Numbered from the stretch's first letter, positions 1 through 9,531 are shown. The stretch is DNA of 64,000 nt from Rhodomicrobium vannielii ATCC 17100 (GCF_000166055.1 NC_014664.1:434001-498000); one strand, 5' to 3'. The notes: generated by a model not told the origin, from the sequence alone. Numbers and translations are program-made.

Positions 1-142
1 TGTCAGCTTCGAGTTCGACGCCGAGGCGTGGAACGATCTGGAGCCAGGGGAGGGCCGCGTCCGCCTCTTCATCACGCCGAACACGCTTCCGCCGATAGGT
101 CAGGCGAACACGGCTCCGCCTTATGGCCAAGGACAAGAATAA
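1..142 (+). CDS. C-terminal end of an unidentified protein (cut by window start)
   Basis: An open frame starting at base 2 runs to a TAA at 140-142 and encodes a tail of 46 residues that begins VSFEFDAEAWNDLEP and ends PPYGQGQE. The TAA shares its last A with the ATG of the next gene, so the two are translationally coupled and belong to one operon. The tail does not look like the C-terminus of TrpE, which is the usual gene before trpG. I do not recognise the family. Only the last residues are present, so no function is assigned. Confidence 0.55.
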   Translation, partial: VSFEFDAEAWNDLEPGEGRVRLFITPNTLPPIGQANTAPPYGQGQE

Positions 143-774
143 TGATCATCATCATCGATAATTACGATAGCTTCACCTACAACCTCGTCCATTATTTCGG
201 CGATCTCGGCGTGGAAACGCTGGTCTACCGCAATGACGAGAAGACGGTGGCGCAGGTCTTCGCCGAGAAGCCGGAAGCCATCGTCATGTCGCCCGGCCCG
301 TGTACGCCGAACGAGGCGGGCATCTGCCTCGAACTCGTGCGCGAGAACAAGGGCCATATCCCGCTGTTCGGCGTCTGCCTCGGCCACCAGACCATAGGCC
401 AGGCTTTCGGCGGCAACGTCATCCGCGCGCCGATCCTCATGCACGGCAAGATGTCGAACATTTATCATCAGGGCACGAGCCTGTTTCGCGGCCTGCCGGA
501 TGGGTTCGAGGCGACGCGCTACCATTCGCTGATCGTCGAAAGCGACACGCTGCCCGCCTGCCTCACAGCGACGGCGCGCACCTCGGACGGGCTTATCATG
601 GCGCTCGAACATAAGGATGAGCCGACGTTTGGCGTGCAGTTCCACCCCGAGAGCATCGCGAGCCAGCACGGCCATGCGATCCTCGCGAACTTCCTGACGC
701 TGGCGGGCGTCCGCTTTGCGCCGCGAAAACCGGGGCTTGTGCCGGACGCGGCGTCTTCATCCGTGGCAGCGTGA
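142..774 (+). CDS. trpG: Anthranilate synthase glutamine amidotransferase subunit
   Basis: Class I glutamine amidotransferase of 210 residues. It would release ammonia from glutamine for anthranilate formation from chorismate by TrpE (tryptophan pathway, cytoplasm). It starts MIIIIDNYDSFTYNL, the typical family opening. The nucleophile is Cys79 in GVCLGHQ, and the His168-Pro-Glu170 pair of the triad is in FHPES. The frame is open further upstream, but the ATG at 142 fits the family N-terminus and overlaps the preceding stop as TAATG. A PabA role in folate synthesis is possible in this family, but trpD and trpC directly downstream favour tryptophan synthesis. Confidence 0.95.
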   Translation: MIIIIDNYDSFTYNLVHYFGDLGVETLVYRNDEKTVAQVFAEKPEAIVMSPGPCTPNEAGICLELVRENKGHIPLFGVCLGHQTIGQAFGGNVIRAPILMHGKMSNIYHQGTSLFRGLPDGFEATRYHSLIVESDTLPACLTATARTSDGLIMALEHKDEPTFGVQFHPESIASQHGHAILANFLTLAGVRFAPRKPGLVPDAASSSVAA

Positions 775-782
775 GGCCGCCG

Positions 783-1883
783 ATGACTTCGCCCGTTAAC
801 GCGCCCATCGCTTCCGACCTTCACGCCGGCTTCCGTTTCGCGCTGGAGAAGGCCGCCGTCGGCACAACGCTCAGCGAGGCGGAGGCGCGCGCGGCTTTCC
901 TCGCCATCATGCACGGCTCGGTTTCCGAGATCGAACTGGCGGCTTTCGTCGCTGCGCTGAAGGCGCGCGGGGAGACGGTGGACGAGATCGCGGGCGCGGT
1001 CGCCGCCATGCGGTCGCTGATGGTGCCGGTCGAAGCGCCGGAAGGCGCGCTCGATGTGGTCGGAACCGGCGGCGACGCGAAGGGCACGTTCAACATCTCA
1101 ACCGCCACGGCCTTCGTGCTGGCGGGGGCTGGCGTGCCGGTGGCGAAGCACGGCAACCGGGCGGTATCGTCGAAATCGGGCGCGGCCGACGTGCTCGAAA
1201 AGCTGGGCGTGACGCTGAAAATGCCGGTCGAGCGGCACAAGCGCTGCTTCGAGCGCGCCGGTCTGACGTTCCTGTGGGCACCCACCCATCACCCCGCGAT
1301 GCGCCACGCCGCGCCGGTTCGCGCCGCGCTCAAGCTGCGCACGATCTTCAATCTGCTTGGGCCCCTGACCAACCCGGCCAGCGCCAAACGCATGTTGATC
1401 GGCGCCTATTCCGAGGACTGGCTCCAGCCCATGGCGGAGGTGCTTCGACGCAACGGTGCGCATCATGTGTGGGCCGTGCACGGCGCTGACGGTATGGACG
1501 AACTCTCCACCACAGGCGCGAGCCGCGTGGTCGAACTCAAGGACGGCGCGTTCACCACGTTCGACGTGCACCCTGGCGACGCTGGCCTGCCGGAAGCGCG
1601 GCTCGACCATCTCCAAGCCGGGACGCCGGAAGAAGCGGCCATCGCGATGCGCGCGCTTCTTCGCGGCGAGCGCGGGCCCTTCCGCGACATCGTGCTTTTG
1701 AACGGAGCCGCCGCGTTCATCGTCGCGGGCCGCGCGGCCTCGTTGCGCGAGGGTGCAGCGCTCGCCGCCGCTTCGATCGATGAAGGACACGCGGAGAAGG
1801 CGCTCGACGGGCTGATCGCCGCCAGCGCCGACACCCCCGACGCAGCCAATGACGACCGGCCGAACGCGGCCGTAACAGGATAA
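783..1883 (+). CDS. trpD: Anthranilate phosphoribosyltransferase
   Basis: Transfers phosphoribose from PRPP to anthranilate, the second committed step of tryptophan synthesis. The PRPP loop GTGGD and the segment KHGNRAVSSKSGAADVLE are intact, followed by the family block RTIFNLLGPLTNP. The ATG at 783 has a GAGG at 773-776 at good distance. A GTG at 771 overlapping the trpG stop would add four residues and is the alternative start. The length of about 366 residues is slightly above the usual 340-350, owing to a loose C-terminal tail rich in Ala, Asp and Asn. Confidence 0.95.
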   Translation: MTSPVNAPIASDLHAGFRFALEKAAVGTTLSEAEARAAFLAIMHGSVSEIELAAFVAALKARGETVDEIAGAVAAMRSLMVPVEAPEGALDVVGTGGDAKGTFNISTATAFVLAGAGVPVAKHGNRAVSSKSGAADVLEKLGVTLKMPVERHKRCFERAGLTFLWAPTHHPAMRHAAPVRAALKLRTIFNLLGPLTNPASAKRMLIGAYSEDWLQPMAEVLRRNGAHHVWAVHGADGMDELSTTGASRVVELKDGAFTTFDVHPGDAGLPEARLDHLQAGTPEEAAIAMRALLRGERGPFRDIVLLNGAAAFIVAGRAASLREGAALAAASIDEGHAEKALDGLIAASADTPDAANDDRPNAAVTG

Positions 1884-1886
1884 GCC

Positions 1887-2708
1887 ATGAGCATTCTCGA
1901 CCGCATTGTCGCCTACAAGAAAGAGGAAGTGGCCGCCGCGAAAGCGCAGGTTTCGCTTGCCGAGCTTGAGGAGCGCGCCGCCGCTGCGCCCCGCGTCCGC
2001 GACTTCTTCGACGCTCTGTCGCGCCGCGTCGCCGTGGTTGAGCCCGCGCTGATCGCCGAGGTGAAGAAGGCCAGCCCGTCGCGCGGACTGATCCGCCCGG
2101 ATTTCGACCCTGCCGCCATCGCGCGCGCCTATGAAGCGGGCGGCGCGAACTGCCTCTCCGTGTTGACGGATGGCCCCTCGTTCCAGGGCACGCCCGCCTA
2201 TCTCGTCGCCGCGCGCGAGGCGTGCTCGCTGCCGGTGCTGCGCAAGGATTTCATGGTCGATCCCTATCAGGTGACGGAGGCGCGCGCGATGGGCGCGGAT
2301 TGCATCCTCGTCATCATGGCTTGTACGACCGACGCGCTGGCCGAAGAGCTGATCGCAGCCGCGAGCACGCACAACATGGATGTGCTGGTCGAGGTGCATA
2401 ACGAAGATGAACTCGCCCGCGCGCTCGCCCTCGATTCCTGGCTGATCGGCATCAACAACCGCGACCTCAACAGCTTCGAGACGCATCTCGAAACGACGGA
2501 GAGGCTGGCGCGGCTCATCCCTCCGGGGCGGATTATCGTTTCCGAAAGCGGCATTTTCGCCCCCGCCGACATTGCAAGGCTCATGCGCGAAGGCGCGGGC
2601 GCGTTCCTCGTCGGCGAAAGCCTCATGCGCCATGACGACGTCGAGGCCGCGACGCGCGCGCTTCTCGGCGGTTCGGCTCGCGGCGAAAGGCAGGCAGCCA
2701 CCGCATGA
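1887..2708 (+). CDS. trpC: Indole-3-glycerol-phosphate synthase
   Basis: TIM-barrel enzyme of 273 residues that closes the indole ring on CdRP. Family motifs are visible in order: [13 protein letters not shown] (catalytic Lys and substrate loop), [21 protein letters not shown] and VSESGIF near the phosphate site, then [10 protein letters not shown]. It begins three bases after the trpD stop with a short AGGA ribosome site, and its stop overlaps the moaC start as ATGA. This is a stand-alone TrpC, not fused to TrpF. Confidence 0.96.
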   Translation: MSILDRIVAYKKEEVAAAKAQVSLAELEERAAAAPRVRDFFDALSRRVAVVEPALIAEVKKASPSRGLIRPDFDPAAIARAYEAGGANCLSVLTDGPSFQGTPAYLVAAREACSLPVLRKDFMVDPYQVTEARAMGADCILVIMACTTDALAEELIAAASTHNMDVLVEVHNEDELARALALDSWLIGINNRDLNSFETHLETTERLARLIPPGRIIVSESGIFAPADIARLMREGAGAFLVGESLMRHDDVEAATRALLGGSARGERQAATA

Positions 2709-3175
2709 GCGGGCTTTCCCATATCGACGGGAAAGGCGAGGCCGCCATGGTCGACGTCGCGGGCAAGGCCGAAACGGAGCGGACGGCGGTCGCCGAAGGC
2801 TGGCTCGTGACGGCGCGGGAAACTCTGGCGCTGATCGAGGATGGCGCGATCGCAAAGGGCGACGTGCTGGCCGCCGCGCGCATCGCGGGCATCATGGCGG
2901 CGAAGCGCACGGCCGAACTCATCCCGCTGTGCCACCCGCTTTCGCTTACGAAAGTCAGTGTAGGCTTCGACCTGCGCCCCGAGCGTCCGGGCGTTCGCGT
3001 GGAAGCGCTCGCCCAGGCGACCGGCAAGACCGGCGTCGAGATGGAGGCGCTTACGGCGGTTTCGGTCGCGTGTCTCACGCTCTACGACATGCTGAAAGCC
3101 GCCGACAAGACGATGGTGATCGATGGCGTTCGCCTGCTGAAGAAGACCGGCGGGCGAAGCAGCAGCGGCTCCTGA
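2705..3175 (+). CDS. moaC: Cyclic pyranopterin monophosphate synthase
   Basis: Second enzyme of molybdenum cofactor synthesis: it converts the 3',8-cyclo-GTP product of MoaA to cyclic pyranopterin monophosphate. The family signatures [13 protein letters not shown] (about residues 75-87) and [26 protein letters not shown] are present, and the length of 156 residues is normal. It overlaps trpC by four bases (ATGA). The trpC-moaC link is common in alphaproteobacteria and is often followed by moeA. Here moeA is absent and a convergent gene follows instead. Confidence 0.96.
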   Translation: MSGLSHIDGKGEAAMVDVAGKAETERTAVAEGWLVTARETLALIEDGAIAKGDVLAAARIAGIMAAKRTAELIPLCHPLSLTKVSVGFDLRPERPGVRVEALAQATGKTGVEMEALTAVSVACLTLYDMLKAADKTMVIDGVRLLKKTGGRSSSGS

Positions 3176-3202
3176 GAGAGTGTGAGGCGACTCGCGCGAA
3201 TG

Positions 3203-3220
3203 CGGCACGACGCTGTGCCG
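3203..3220. terminator. Putative bidirectional terminator hairpin
   Basis: CGGCAC at 3203-3208 pairs with GTGCCG at 3215-3220 across a 6-base loop. It sits in the 45-base gap between the convergent moaC and cell-wall hydrolase genes. There is no good T-run, so it may act only as a stabilising 3' structure. Confidence 0.35.
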
Positions 3221-4342
3221 TCAAAGCCCTTCGCTCAGAAGCGCCAGTTGCACGGTGCCCGGCTTCATCCTGTAGAAGATGTGGCCCCCGATCTGGGTGA
3301 TCTTGATAAGCTCATGCCGCCACGACGGGTGCACATAGGTCGCGTGGTAATGCGTGGCGTAGCCCACATCGTCGAGCCACACCTCGCCCGCGATGACCTG
3401 CTTCGCGAGCTTCACCGACGTCGCCCATTCGGCGCGTTCCTTTACGGTGTTGCGTTTGCCGGTGCAGGTAAACGAAAACTGGCAGCCGGTGCGCAGTCGC
3501 TCGCCCTGATAGACGACGCCGCAAATGGTTTTCGGATAGAACGGGCTTCGGATGCGGTTCATGACCACCTGCGCGACCGCGATTTGCCCCTTCACGGGTT
3601 CGTCGCGCGCCTCGAAATAGATCGCGGTGGCCATGCAGCGCAGTTCGCGCGCGCGAAATTCGTCTTCGGTGAGGCCGCCGAACAGTGTTTTCGGCTGCTC
3701 GGGCGAAAGGCTCGCGTTCTTGAGAAGCCCGGCCCACTGCGTGTCGCGCGATTCGACCGGCGGGGGAGGCGCCTCCATCGCGGCGGGCGCTTCCTCGCGC
3801 GGGGCAAACGCCGTCATGAACAGCGAGGCGCTCGCAAGCGCTGCTGTTTGCGCGGGATCGGAGGCCGCCTTCGCCGTGTCGAGGCGCAGGGGATCGGCCT
3901 TCATGCGGCGCGCAATCGTGTCGCTGCCCGCGGCCTTCAGCGCATAGGCGAATTTGTCGGCGCGCGGGCCTTTCTGGCTGTCGTAAAACAGGTGCGCGGC
4001 CTGCGGCGGGAGCGGCTCCGCCACCTCGGCTGTCTCGACGAGGGTAGGAGCGACCTGCGAAACGCCGGTCGTCGTCAGCATCGTCACGCGGTAATCGATG
4101 GCGCGGCGCACATCCGGATCGCGCCAAGCATAGCCGCCAACGGCGAAAATACCTGCGAGTAACGTATATCCCGCAAGTTTCACGAAAGATCGACGTGCTT
4201 TCAAAGTAAGCGGAACGGGTCGCGGCGCTTCAACCGCGAACGCTGGTTTCCGGATGACCTCGAACTGCTGCTGGGGTCGTGAAACGAGCGCCCTGCTTTG
4301 CCCCTGATACCCGGTCATCGGACGGCTACTTCTCATCGACAC
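3221..4342 (-). CDS. Cell wall hydrolase of the SleB family, membrane-anchored
   Basis: A 373-residue protein with a basic cytoplasmic N-terminus, one membrane segment at about residues 56-72 (YTLLAGIFAVGGYAW) and a long Ala/Pro-rich linker. The C-terminal Hydrolase_2 (SleB-like) domain begins near ELRCMATAIYFEARDEP. The catalytic-type Glu of YFEAR, the block GQIAVAQVVMNRI and the cysteines of KTICGVVYQG and GCQFSFTC are all visible. The domain family acts on peptidoglycan, as lytic transglycosylase or amidase depending on the member. In a non-sporulating alphaproteobacterium it probably trims periplasmic murein. The exact bond cut cannot be told from sequence. Confidence 0.88.
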   Translation of the reverse strand: MSMRSSRPMTGYQGQSRALVSRPQQQFEVIRKPAFAVEAPRPVPLTLKARRSFVKLAGYTLLAGIFAVGGYAWRDPDVRRAIDYRVTMLTTTGVSQVAPTLVETAEVAEPLPPQAAHLFYDSQKGPRADKFAYALKAAGSDTIARRMKADPLRLDTAKAASDPAQTAALASASLFMTAFAPREEAPAAMEAPPPPVESRDTQWAGLLKNASLSPEQPKTLFGGLTEDEFRARELRCMATAIYFEARDEPVKGQIAVAQVVMNRIRSPFYPKTICGVVYQGERLRTGCQFSFTCTGKRNTVKERAEWATSVKLAKQVIAGEVWLDDVGYATHYHATYVHPSWRHELIKITQIGGHIFYRMKPGTVQLALLSEGL

Positions 4343-4467
4343 TCCTACGCAACGCAGAACATAACGCCCGAACGGTTAACAGGCCGTTAGGCCACTCGGT
4401 ACAATTCGAGCGTTCTAGCTATAGCTTCGTTGGTGTCAAAATTGCGGAGGTGCTGCGCGACGGACGT

Positions 4468-5430
4468 TCAAGCGCCGTGAGACGGCGTGCGCAAAACACG
4501 AAACTCGGCGGCGGCGCGCCGGATCGTGGTAAACGGCTGGTTATTCCAGTCATTAAAAAATTCGCATTCGGCAAGCGCCAGACCTTTGCGGCCGAATTCG
4601 GAAGCGATTTCGGTTTCGACCCAGTCGCGCGCTTTTACCGCGCGAAGGCGAGCGAGGCGGTCGCCCTCGCGAAGCCACGCCTCGTGCCGGGCGAATGCCT
4701 CGAACAGCGGCGAGAGGCCCGCTCCGCTGGTGACCGATACGGAAAGACATTCCGGCGCCCAAACGTCCGCATCGCGGTGCGACAGCGACAGCGCGCCCTT
4801 GAGATCCGACAGCGCGCGGGTGGCTGCGGCCCCGATGTCGGCCTTCGTTACAACGGCGATATCCGGGATTTCGGCGATGCCCGCCTTCATGAACTGGAGC
4901 GAATCGCCCGAAGCGGGCTGGATGCACAGCACCACGGAGTCCGACACGGAGGTGATGTCCGTCTCGGACTGGCCCACGCCGACGCTTTCGATGATGACGC
5001 GGTCGTAGACGGCGCGGAGCAGGATCGCGGCAGGGTAGGCAATGTCGGCGAGGCCGCCGAGGCGATTGCGCGCGGCGACGGAGCGGATGAATACGCCGTT
5101 GTCCTCGGGATCGCTTCGCATGCGCACGCGGTCGCCCAGCAACGCGCCACCGCTCGCGCGCGACGACGGGTCGACCGCAAGCACCGCGACCGTCTGACCG
5201 GCCTTGCGCCAGCCCGCGATCAGCGCGTTGATCATCGTGGATTTGCCCGCCCCGGGCGGCCCGGTGATGCCGAGCGCGATGCCCTTCGGCTCCTCGTAGG
5301 CTCGGTCGAGCAAGTCCGCCGCTGGTCCGGGATTGGCCTCGATAGCCGACAGCGCGGCGGCGACCTTCCCCTTGCCGCCTTCGCGGATGGCGTCGAGCGT
5401 CGGAAAGAGTGAAGGCGCGGTCGCTGTCAT
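4468..5430 (-). CDS. meaB: MeaB/ArgK-type GTPase (methylmalonyl-CoA mutase chaperone)
   Basis: G3E-family P-loop GTPase of about 320 residues. Visible motifs are Walker A GPPGAGKST, the switch block VDPSSRASGGALLGDR, IIESVGVGQSE (G3 region) and VVTKAD for guanine recognition. MeaB proteins load and protect adenosylcobalamin-dependent acyl-CoA mutases, used in propionyl-CoA and ethylmalonyl-CoA metabolism. The frame extends 34 codons upstream, but the ATG at 5430 matches the family start and is preceded by GGA at suitable spacing. It lies 120 bases downstream of ppdK on the same strand. No mutase gene is in the window. Confidence 0.93.
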   Translation of the reverse strand: MTATAPSLFPTLDAIREGGKGKVAAALSAIEANPGPAADLLDRAYEEPKGIALGITGPPGAGKSTMINALIAGWRKAGQTVAVLAVDPSSRASGGALLGDRVRMRSDPEDNGVFIRSVAARNRLGGLADIAYPAAILLRAVYDRVIIESVGVGQSETDITSVSDSVVLCIQPASGDSLQFMKAGIAEIPDIAVVTKADIGAAATRALSDLKGALSLSHRDADVWAPECLSVSVTSGAGLSPLFEAFARHEAWLREGDRLARLRAVKARDWVETEIASEFGRKGLALAECEFFNDWNNQPFTTIRRAAAEFRVLRTPSHGA

Positions 5431-5550
5431 GCGCTCATCCGGCGGGAGTGTTGTTAGCGGGAGCAGATCAGCCCCGGTTCGCCTCGGAGTTAACTCCCGC
5501 GCTGCCCCGTCGTCCATTGGCCGAAAGAGCAAGCGCGGGCGCTTTTTCGA

Positions 5551-8253
5551 TCAGCGGTCTTCCAGCTTCCTGTTTGAGGCCTTCTTGCTTGCGATGGCGG
5601 CCTGTGCCGCTGCGAGGCGAGCCACCGGCACGCGGAACGGCGAGCACGACACATAGTCGAGGCCGATGGTCTCGCAGAACGCGATGGAGGCCGGGTCGCC
5701 GCCATGCTCACCACAGATGCCGAGCTTGAGTTTGTCACGCGTGGCGCGACCACGCTCGGATGCGAGCTTCACGAGCTCGCCGACGCCAACCGTGTCGATG
5801 GAGACAAACGGATCGGCCGAATAGATCCCGGCCTTCAGATAATCGCCGAGGAACGCGCCCGAGTCGTCGCGGCTGATGCCGTAGGTCGTCTGCGTGAGGT
5901 CGTTCGTGCCGAAGGAGAAAAACTCCGCCGTTTCCGCGATCTCGCCCGCACGAAGCGCCGCGCGCGGAAGCTCGATCATGGTGCCGACCTGGTAGTCGAT
6001 CTTCGTGGCCGTGGCGAGCTGGACGTCATTCGCCACGCGGACGATGATGTCCTTGATGATGTCGAGTTCTTTCTTCGTTGCGATCAGCGGCACCATGATC
6101 TCCGGCACCACCGGTTTGCCAGTTCGCTTTCCGGCTTCCACGGCGGCCTCGAAGATGGCGGCGGCTTGCATCTCCGCGATTTCCGGATAGGTGATCGCGA
6201 GGCGGCAGCCGCGGTGGCCGAGCATCGGGTTCTGCTCGGTCAACTGGTTGACGCGGGCGCGAAGCGTCGCCGGGTCGATATCGAGCGACTGCGCAAGCTC
6301 GACGATTTCCGTGTGGCCATGCGGCAGGAACTCGTGCAGCGGCGGATCGAGAAGCCGGATCGTGACGGGCAGGCCCTGCATGATCTCGAACAGTTCGATG
6401 AAGTCCTGACGCTGCATCGGCAGGATTTTGGCAAGCGCGGTGCGGCGGCCTTCGGTGTCGGTCGCGACGATCATCTCGCGCATCGCCATGATGCGGTCGG
6501 TGTCGAAGAACATGTGTTCGGTGCGGCAAAGGCCGATGCCCTCAGCGCCGAACTTGCGCGCCTGCTCGGCATCGCGCGGGGTGTCTGCGTTGGTGCGCAC
6601 CTTCATGCGGCGTACGACGTCAGCCCATTCCATGAGCTTGGCGAAGTCGCCCGTGAGTTCCGGCTGACGCATCGCAACTTCACCCTGGATCACCTGACCC
6701 GTCGAGCCGTCGATGGTGATGATGTCGCCTTCCTTCAGCGTGACGCCCGAGGCCGTCACCGTCTTGAGTTCGGCGTTGATGCGGAGCGCCGAAGCGCCCG
6801 AGACGCAGGGCCGTCCCATGCCGCGCGCAACCACGGCCGCGTGGCTCGTCATCCCACCGCGCGCGGTGAGAATGCCCGCCGCCGCATGCATGCCGTGAAT
6901 GTCCTCGGGGCTCGTCTCGTTGCGGACGAGGATGACGCTCTTGCCTAGCGCCTTCAGCTTCTCGGCATCGTCCGGCGAGAACACGATTTCGCCCGAAGCC
7001 GCGCCCGGCGAGGCGGGCAGGCCGATGGTCAGGATATTGCGCTTCGCCTTGGGGTCGATTGTCGGATGCAGGAGTTGGTCGAGCTGCGCCGCCTCGATGC
7101 GGCTGATGGCGTCCTCGCGGCTGATGAGGCCCTCATTCGCCATGTCGACGGCGATCCTGAGCGCGGCCGGGGTGGTGCGCTTGCCGTTACGACATTGCAG
7201 CATCCAGAGCTTGCCTTCCTGGATGGTGAACTCGATGTCCTGCATGTCGCGGTAGTGATTTTCGAGCGTATGGCAGATCGCCACGAACTCCTTGAATGCC
7301 TCGGGCATCACGGTTTCGAGCGAAGGCTTGTCGCTGCCCGCCTCGACGCGCGCGACCTCTGTAATGTTCTGCGGCGTACGGATGCCCGCCACCACGTCCT
7401 CGCCCTGCGCGTTCACGAGGAATTCGCCGTAGAGCCGCCCGTCGCCCGTGGACGGGTTGCGCGTGAAGGCGACGCCGGTCGCGCTCGTGTCGCCGCGATT
7501 GCCGAACACCATGGCCTGCACGTTAACCGCCGTGCCCCAGCTTTCCGGGATGTGGTTCAACTCGCGGTATTTGATGGCGCGCGCGTTATTCCAGCTATCG
7601 AACACGGCCGAGATGGCGCCCCAGAGCTGTTCTTCGATGTTCTGCGGGAAGGGCTTGCCGAGCTTGCGCTGTACAACGGCCTTGTATTGCTCAATCAGCG
7701 TGCGCCAGTCGTCGGCAGTGATGTCGGTGTCGAGGTCGTAGCCATTCTGATGCTTGTAGTATTCGAGGATCTCCTCGAAGTTCTCGTGCTTCACGTCGAG
7801 CACGACGTTCGAATACATCTGGATGAAGCGGCGGTAGCTGTCATACGCGAAGCGGCGGTCGCCCGAGCGGATGGCGAGCCCTTCCACCGTCTCGTCGTTG
7901 AGGCCGAGATTGAGGATCGTGTCCATCATGCCGGGCATCGACGCGCGGCTGCCCGAGCGCACGGAAACGAGGAGCGGGTTCGTGGCGTCGCCGAGCATCG
8001 CGCCGACCGTCTGGCCGATATAGCGCACGGACTCCTCGACCTGATCCACGAGGCCCTCCGGCATCTTCTTGCCGTTGGCGTAATAGCCGTTGCAGACCTC
8101 GGTCGTGATCGTGAAGCCGGGCGGCACCGGCAAGCCAAGGTTCGACATCTCGGCGAGGTTGGCACCCTTGCCGCCAAGAAGCTCGCGCATCTCGGCCGAA
8201 CCATCGGCCTTGCCAGCCCCGAAGCGGTAAACGAATTTTTGCGCGCCCGACAT
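5551..8253 (-). CDS. ppdK: Pyruvate, phosphate dikinase
   Basis: A 900-residue enzyme interconverting pyruvate, ATP and phosphate with PEP, AMP and pyrophosphate. The order of domains is as in the family: N-terminal ATP-grasp (LLGGKGANLAEMSNLGLPVPPGF), the central phosphohistidine domain with the catalytic His in GGMTSHAAVVARGMG (about residue 470), and the C-terminal PEP/pyruvate barrel with FGTNDLTQTTYG and ICGEHGGDP. The frame is open a further 66 codons upstream, but the ATG at 8253 has a GGAG about nine bases before it and gives the usual family length. The last residues are a Lys/Arg-rich tail. Confidence 0.97.
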   Translation of the reverse strand: MSGAQKFVYRFGAGKADGSAEMRELLGGKGANLAEMSNLGLPVPPGFTITTEVCNGYYANGKKMPEGLVDQVEESVRYIGQTVGAMLGDATNPLLVSVRSGSRASMPGMMDTILNLGLNDETVEGLAIRSGDRRFAYDSYRRFIQMYSNVVLDVKHENFEEILEYYKHQNGYDLDTDITADDWRTLIEQYKAVVQRKLGKPFPQNIEEQLWGAISAVFDSWNNARAIKYRELNHIPESWGTAVNVQAMVFGNRGDTSATGVAFTRNPSTGDGRLYGEFLVNAQGEDVVAGIRTPQNITEVARVEAGSDKPSLETVMPEAFKEFVAICHTLENHYRDMQDIEFTIQEGKLWMLQCRNGKRTTPAALRIAVDMANEGLISREDAISRIEAAQLDQLLHPTIDPKAKRNILTIGLPASPGAASGEIVFSPDDAEKLKALGKSVILVRNETSPEDIHGMHAAAGILTARGGMTSHAAVVARGMGRPCVSGASALRINAELKTVTASGVTLKEGDIITIDGSTGQVIQGEVAMRQPELTGDFAKLMEWADVVRRMKVRTNADTPRDAEQARKFGAEGIGLCRTEHMFFDTDRIMAMREMIVATDTEGRRTALAKILPMQRQDFIELFEIMQGLPVTIRLLDPPLHEFLPHGHTEIVELAQSLDIDPATLRARVNQLTEQNPMLGHRGCRLAITYPEIAEMQAAAIFEAAVEAGKRTGKPVVPEIMVPLIATKKELDIIKDIIVRVANDVQLATATKIDYQVGTMIELPRAALRAGEIAETAEFFSFGTNDLTQTTYGISRDDSGAFLGDYLKAGIYSADPFVSIDTVGVGELVKLASERGRATRDKLKLGICGEHGGDPASIAFCETIGLDYVSCSPFRVPVARLAAAQAAIASKKASNRKLEDR

Positions 8254-9207
8254 TTCATTGCTCCGATTTTCGCCGGCGGCTGCGCCTGAGCCGTCGCCAG
8301 ATTGTCTTTCGCGTGACCCTGCCGCTGCTGTTTCCCCGCGGTTCCGTTGCACATTCATGATCGTGGCGAAACTTTCTGCAAGGCGCAGATTGGTTTCAAG
8401 GATTTTCACGGTCATGTCTAGGGCAAGCTGGAGGGGGTGAAAGCTGGCCATGGATCAGCTCACGTCGTCTACATGAACATATGGTGCGGCTCCCGTTCCC
8501 CGAATGCCATCTTGCTCGCGCGATCGGTGGCCCTGACGGGCGCAGGCGAGGGCGAGGCAAGGTTGTGCAGCTGGGACAGGACGCATACTCAAGCGTGGTA
8601 ACATCCGGAGGCCGCTACCGCAAATGGTTAACCGTCATTTTTCGCGCGTAGCCGGAAATCGTGATCGCGTTTAGCCGCGTTCATGCCGACGGCGCGGCGT
8701 ATCGCGAGCAATGGACGAGTGCATATCCCGCACCGGCCGCGAAATGGCGCGCGGCGGGTCGTCCTTCCCGTTTCGCCTGCGCTTCTCCACAAAAGGCCAT
8801 CGTGGGTGGGCCCGCTTTGCGGTAACAACGAGACTATTGGCCCGCATTGGCTCTTGCTTGCGCGAATTGTTATAGAAACGGCCGCTGGCAAGAAGATTAA
8901 AATTATAATTATTCTAATTTCAACCTTTAATTATGCATTGACTTTTGGTTTCGTTACTATGTAGCTGTATTCATACGCACATATTTTTAACGCATGCATC
9001 GGACTATCGAGAGGAGAGCCCGCTCTTATGAGTTTCGGAAGTGGAACCTCCACTGCGGTGAGTTTGACATTTGATTGCCATCGCCGAAGGCTCCCATGTC
9101 AAATACCAACCGCACAGGATTCGACGAGTCGCTTGTGCCCCAGAGCATAGCCTCGCGGCAGTTCTTCCCAGCCTTTGACGTCAGCGCGAAACCGTCCGGA
9201 GATAATC
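8254..9207. other. Long non-coding gap with AT-rich promoter-like stretch
   Basis: No convincing gene was found here; short open frames lack family features and ribosome sites. The stretch 8890-8990 is sharply AT-rich compared with its surroundings and precedes the fez-like block, so a promoter is likely there. A hairpin (AGTGGA 9040-9045, TCCACT 9049-9054) and a wider inverted repeat (9063-9103) follow. Confidence 0.5.
9063..9103. promoter_or_regulatory. Inverted repeat TTTGACAT...ATGTCAAA with an FNR-like box
   Basis: TTTGACAT at 9063-9070 is the exact reverse complement of ATGTCAAA at 9096-9103. Inside lies TTGAT-TGCC-ATCGC at 9071-9084, which matches the FNR/FixK consensus TTGAT-N4-ATCAA in 8 of 10 bases. 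It sits about 100 bases before the first gene of the ATPase block. It could be an operator, or simply a copy of the palindromic repeat also seen near 32 kb. Confidence 0.3.
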
Positions 9208-9507
9208 ATGTCCTACGATGACACGCTTTCCAATTTGCTTCACGCCATGCGCCACGGCGACAAGCTTGTGGAGCAGCTTCTGCATGGCGCCCACGGATCG
9301 CCGTTCGATCCCGTGTCGCAGGTTGGCCTTCTGGATCGCGCCACCGTTTCCGACCGGCGTTTCTGGACGGGAGCCGCCATCGGAGCCGCAGCCGTGCTGG
9401 TGGCGGCTGCCGTTCGCAACAAGAGAACGGTGACGATCATGGAGGATGATCCGAAGGCGCCGCTGTCTGACGGCGAGGGACGGCGGAGGTCGAACGGACG
9501 GTATTAA
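9208..9507 (+). CDS. Small single-span membrane protein of the fez-like block
   Basis: A 99-residue protein. The first half is soluble (MSYDDTLSNLLHAMRHGDKL...). One membrane segment lies at about residues 53-71 (FWTGAAIGAAAVLVAAAV), followed by a basic-acidic tail. The ATG at 9208 has GGAG eight bases upstream, and the open frame before it is ignored. I do not recognise a named family. It is the first gene of a four-gene run ending in a P1B-type ATPase, with gaps of 24, 78 and 73 bases. Small hydrophobic proteins of this kind accompany the ATPase in ferrosome gene clusters, so a role in building or shaping that membrane is inferred. Confidence 0.75.
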   Translation: MSYDDTLSNLLHAMRHGDKLVEQLLHGAHGSPFDPVSQVGLLDRATVSDRRFWTGAAIGAAAVLVAAAVRNKRTVTIMEDDPKAPLSDGEGRRRSNGRY

Positions 9508-9531
9508 AGAGAATACCCAAGGAGAAAAATC

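Noticed and set aside
1098-2855. Long minus-strand open frame of 585 codons opposite trpD and trpC
   Set aside because: It is the antisense shadow of high-GC genes; composition is Arg/Ala-rich without any family motif, and the plus-strand genes are certain.
5704-8289. Long plus-strand open frames opposite ppdK
   Set aside because: They are antisense shadows with no ribosome site or motif; PPDK is unmistakable on the minus strand.
8938-8963. A sigma-70 promoter with TTGACT as -35
   Set aside because: The possible -10 boxes lie at wrong spacing (11 to 14 bases), so no promoter is called.
8628-8964. Short open frames on both strands before the fez-like block
   Set aside because: No translation signals and they run into AT-rich promoter-like sequence.
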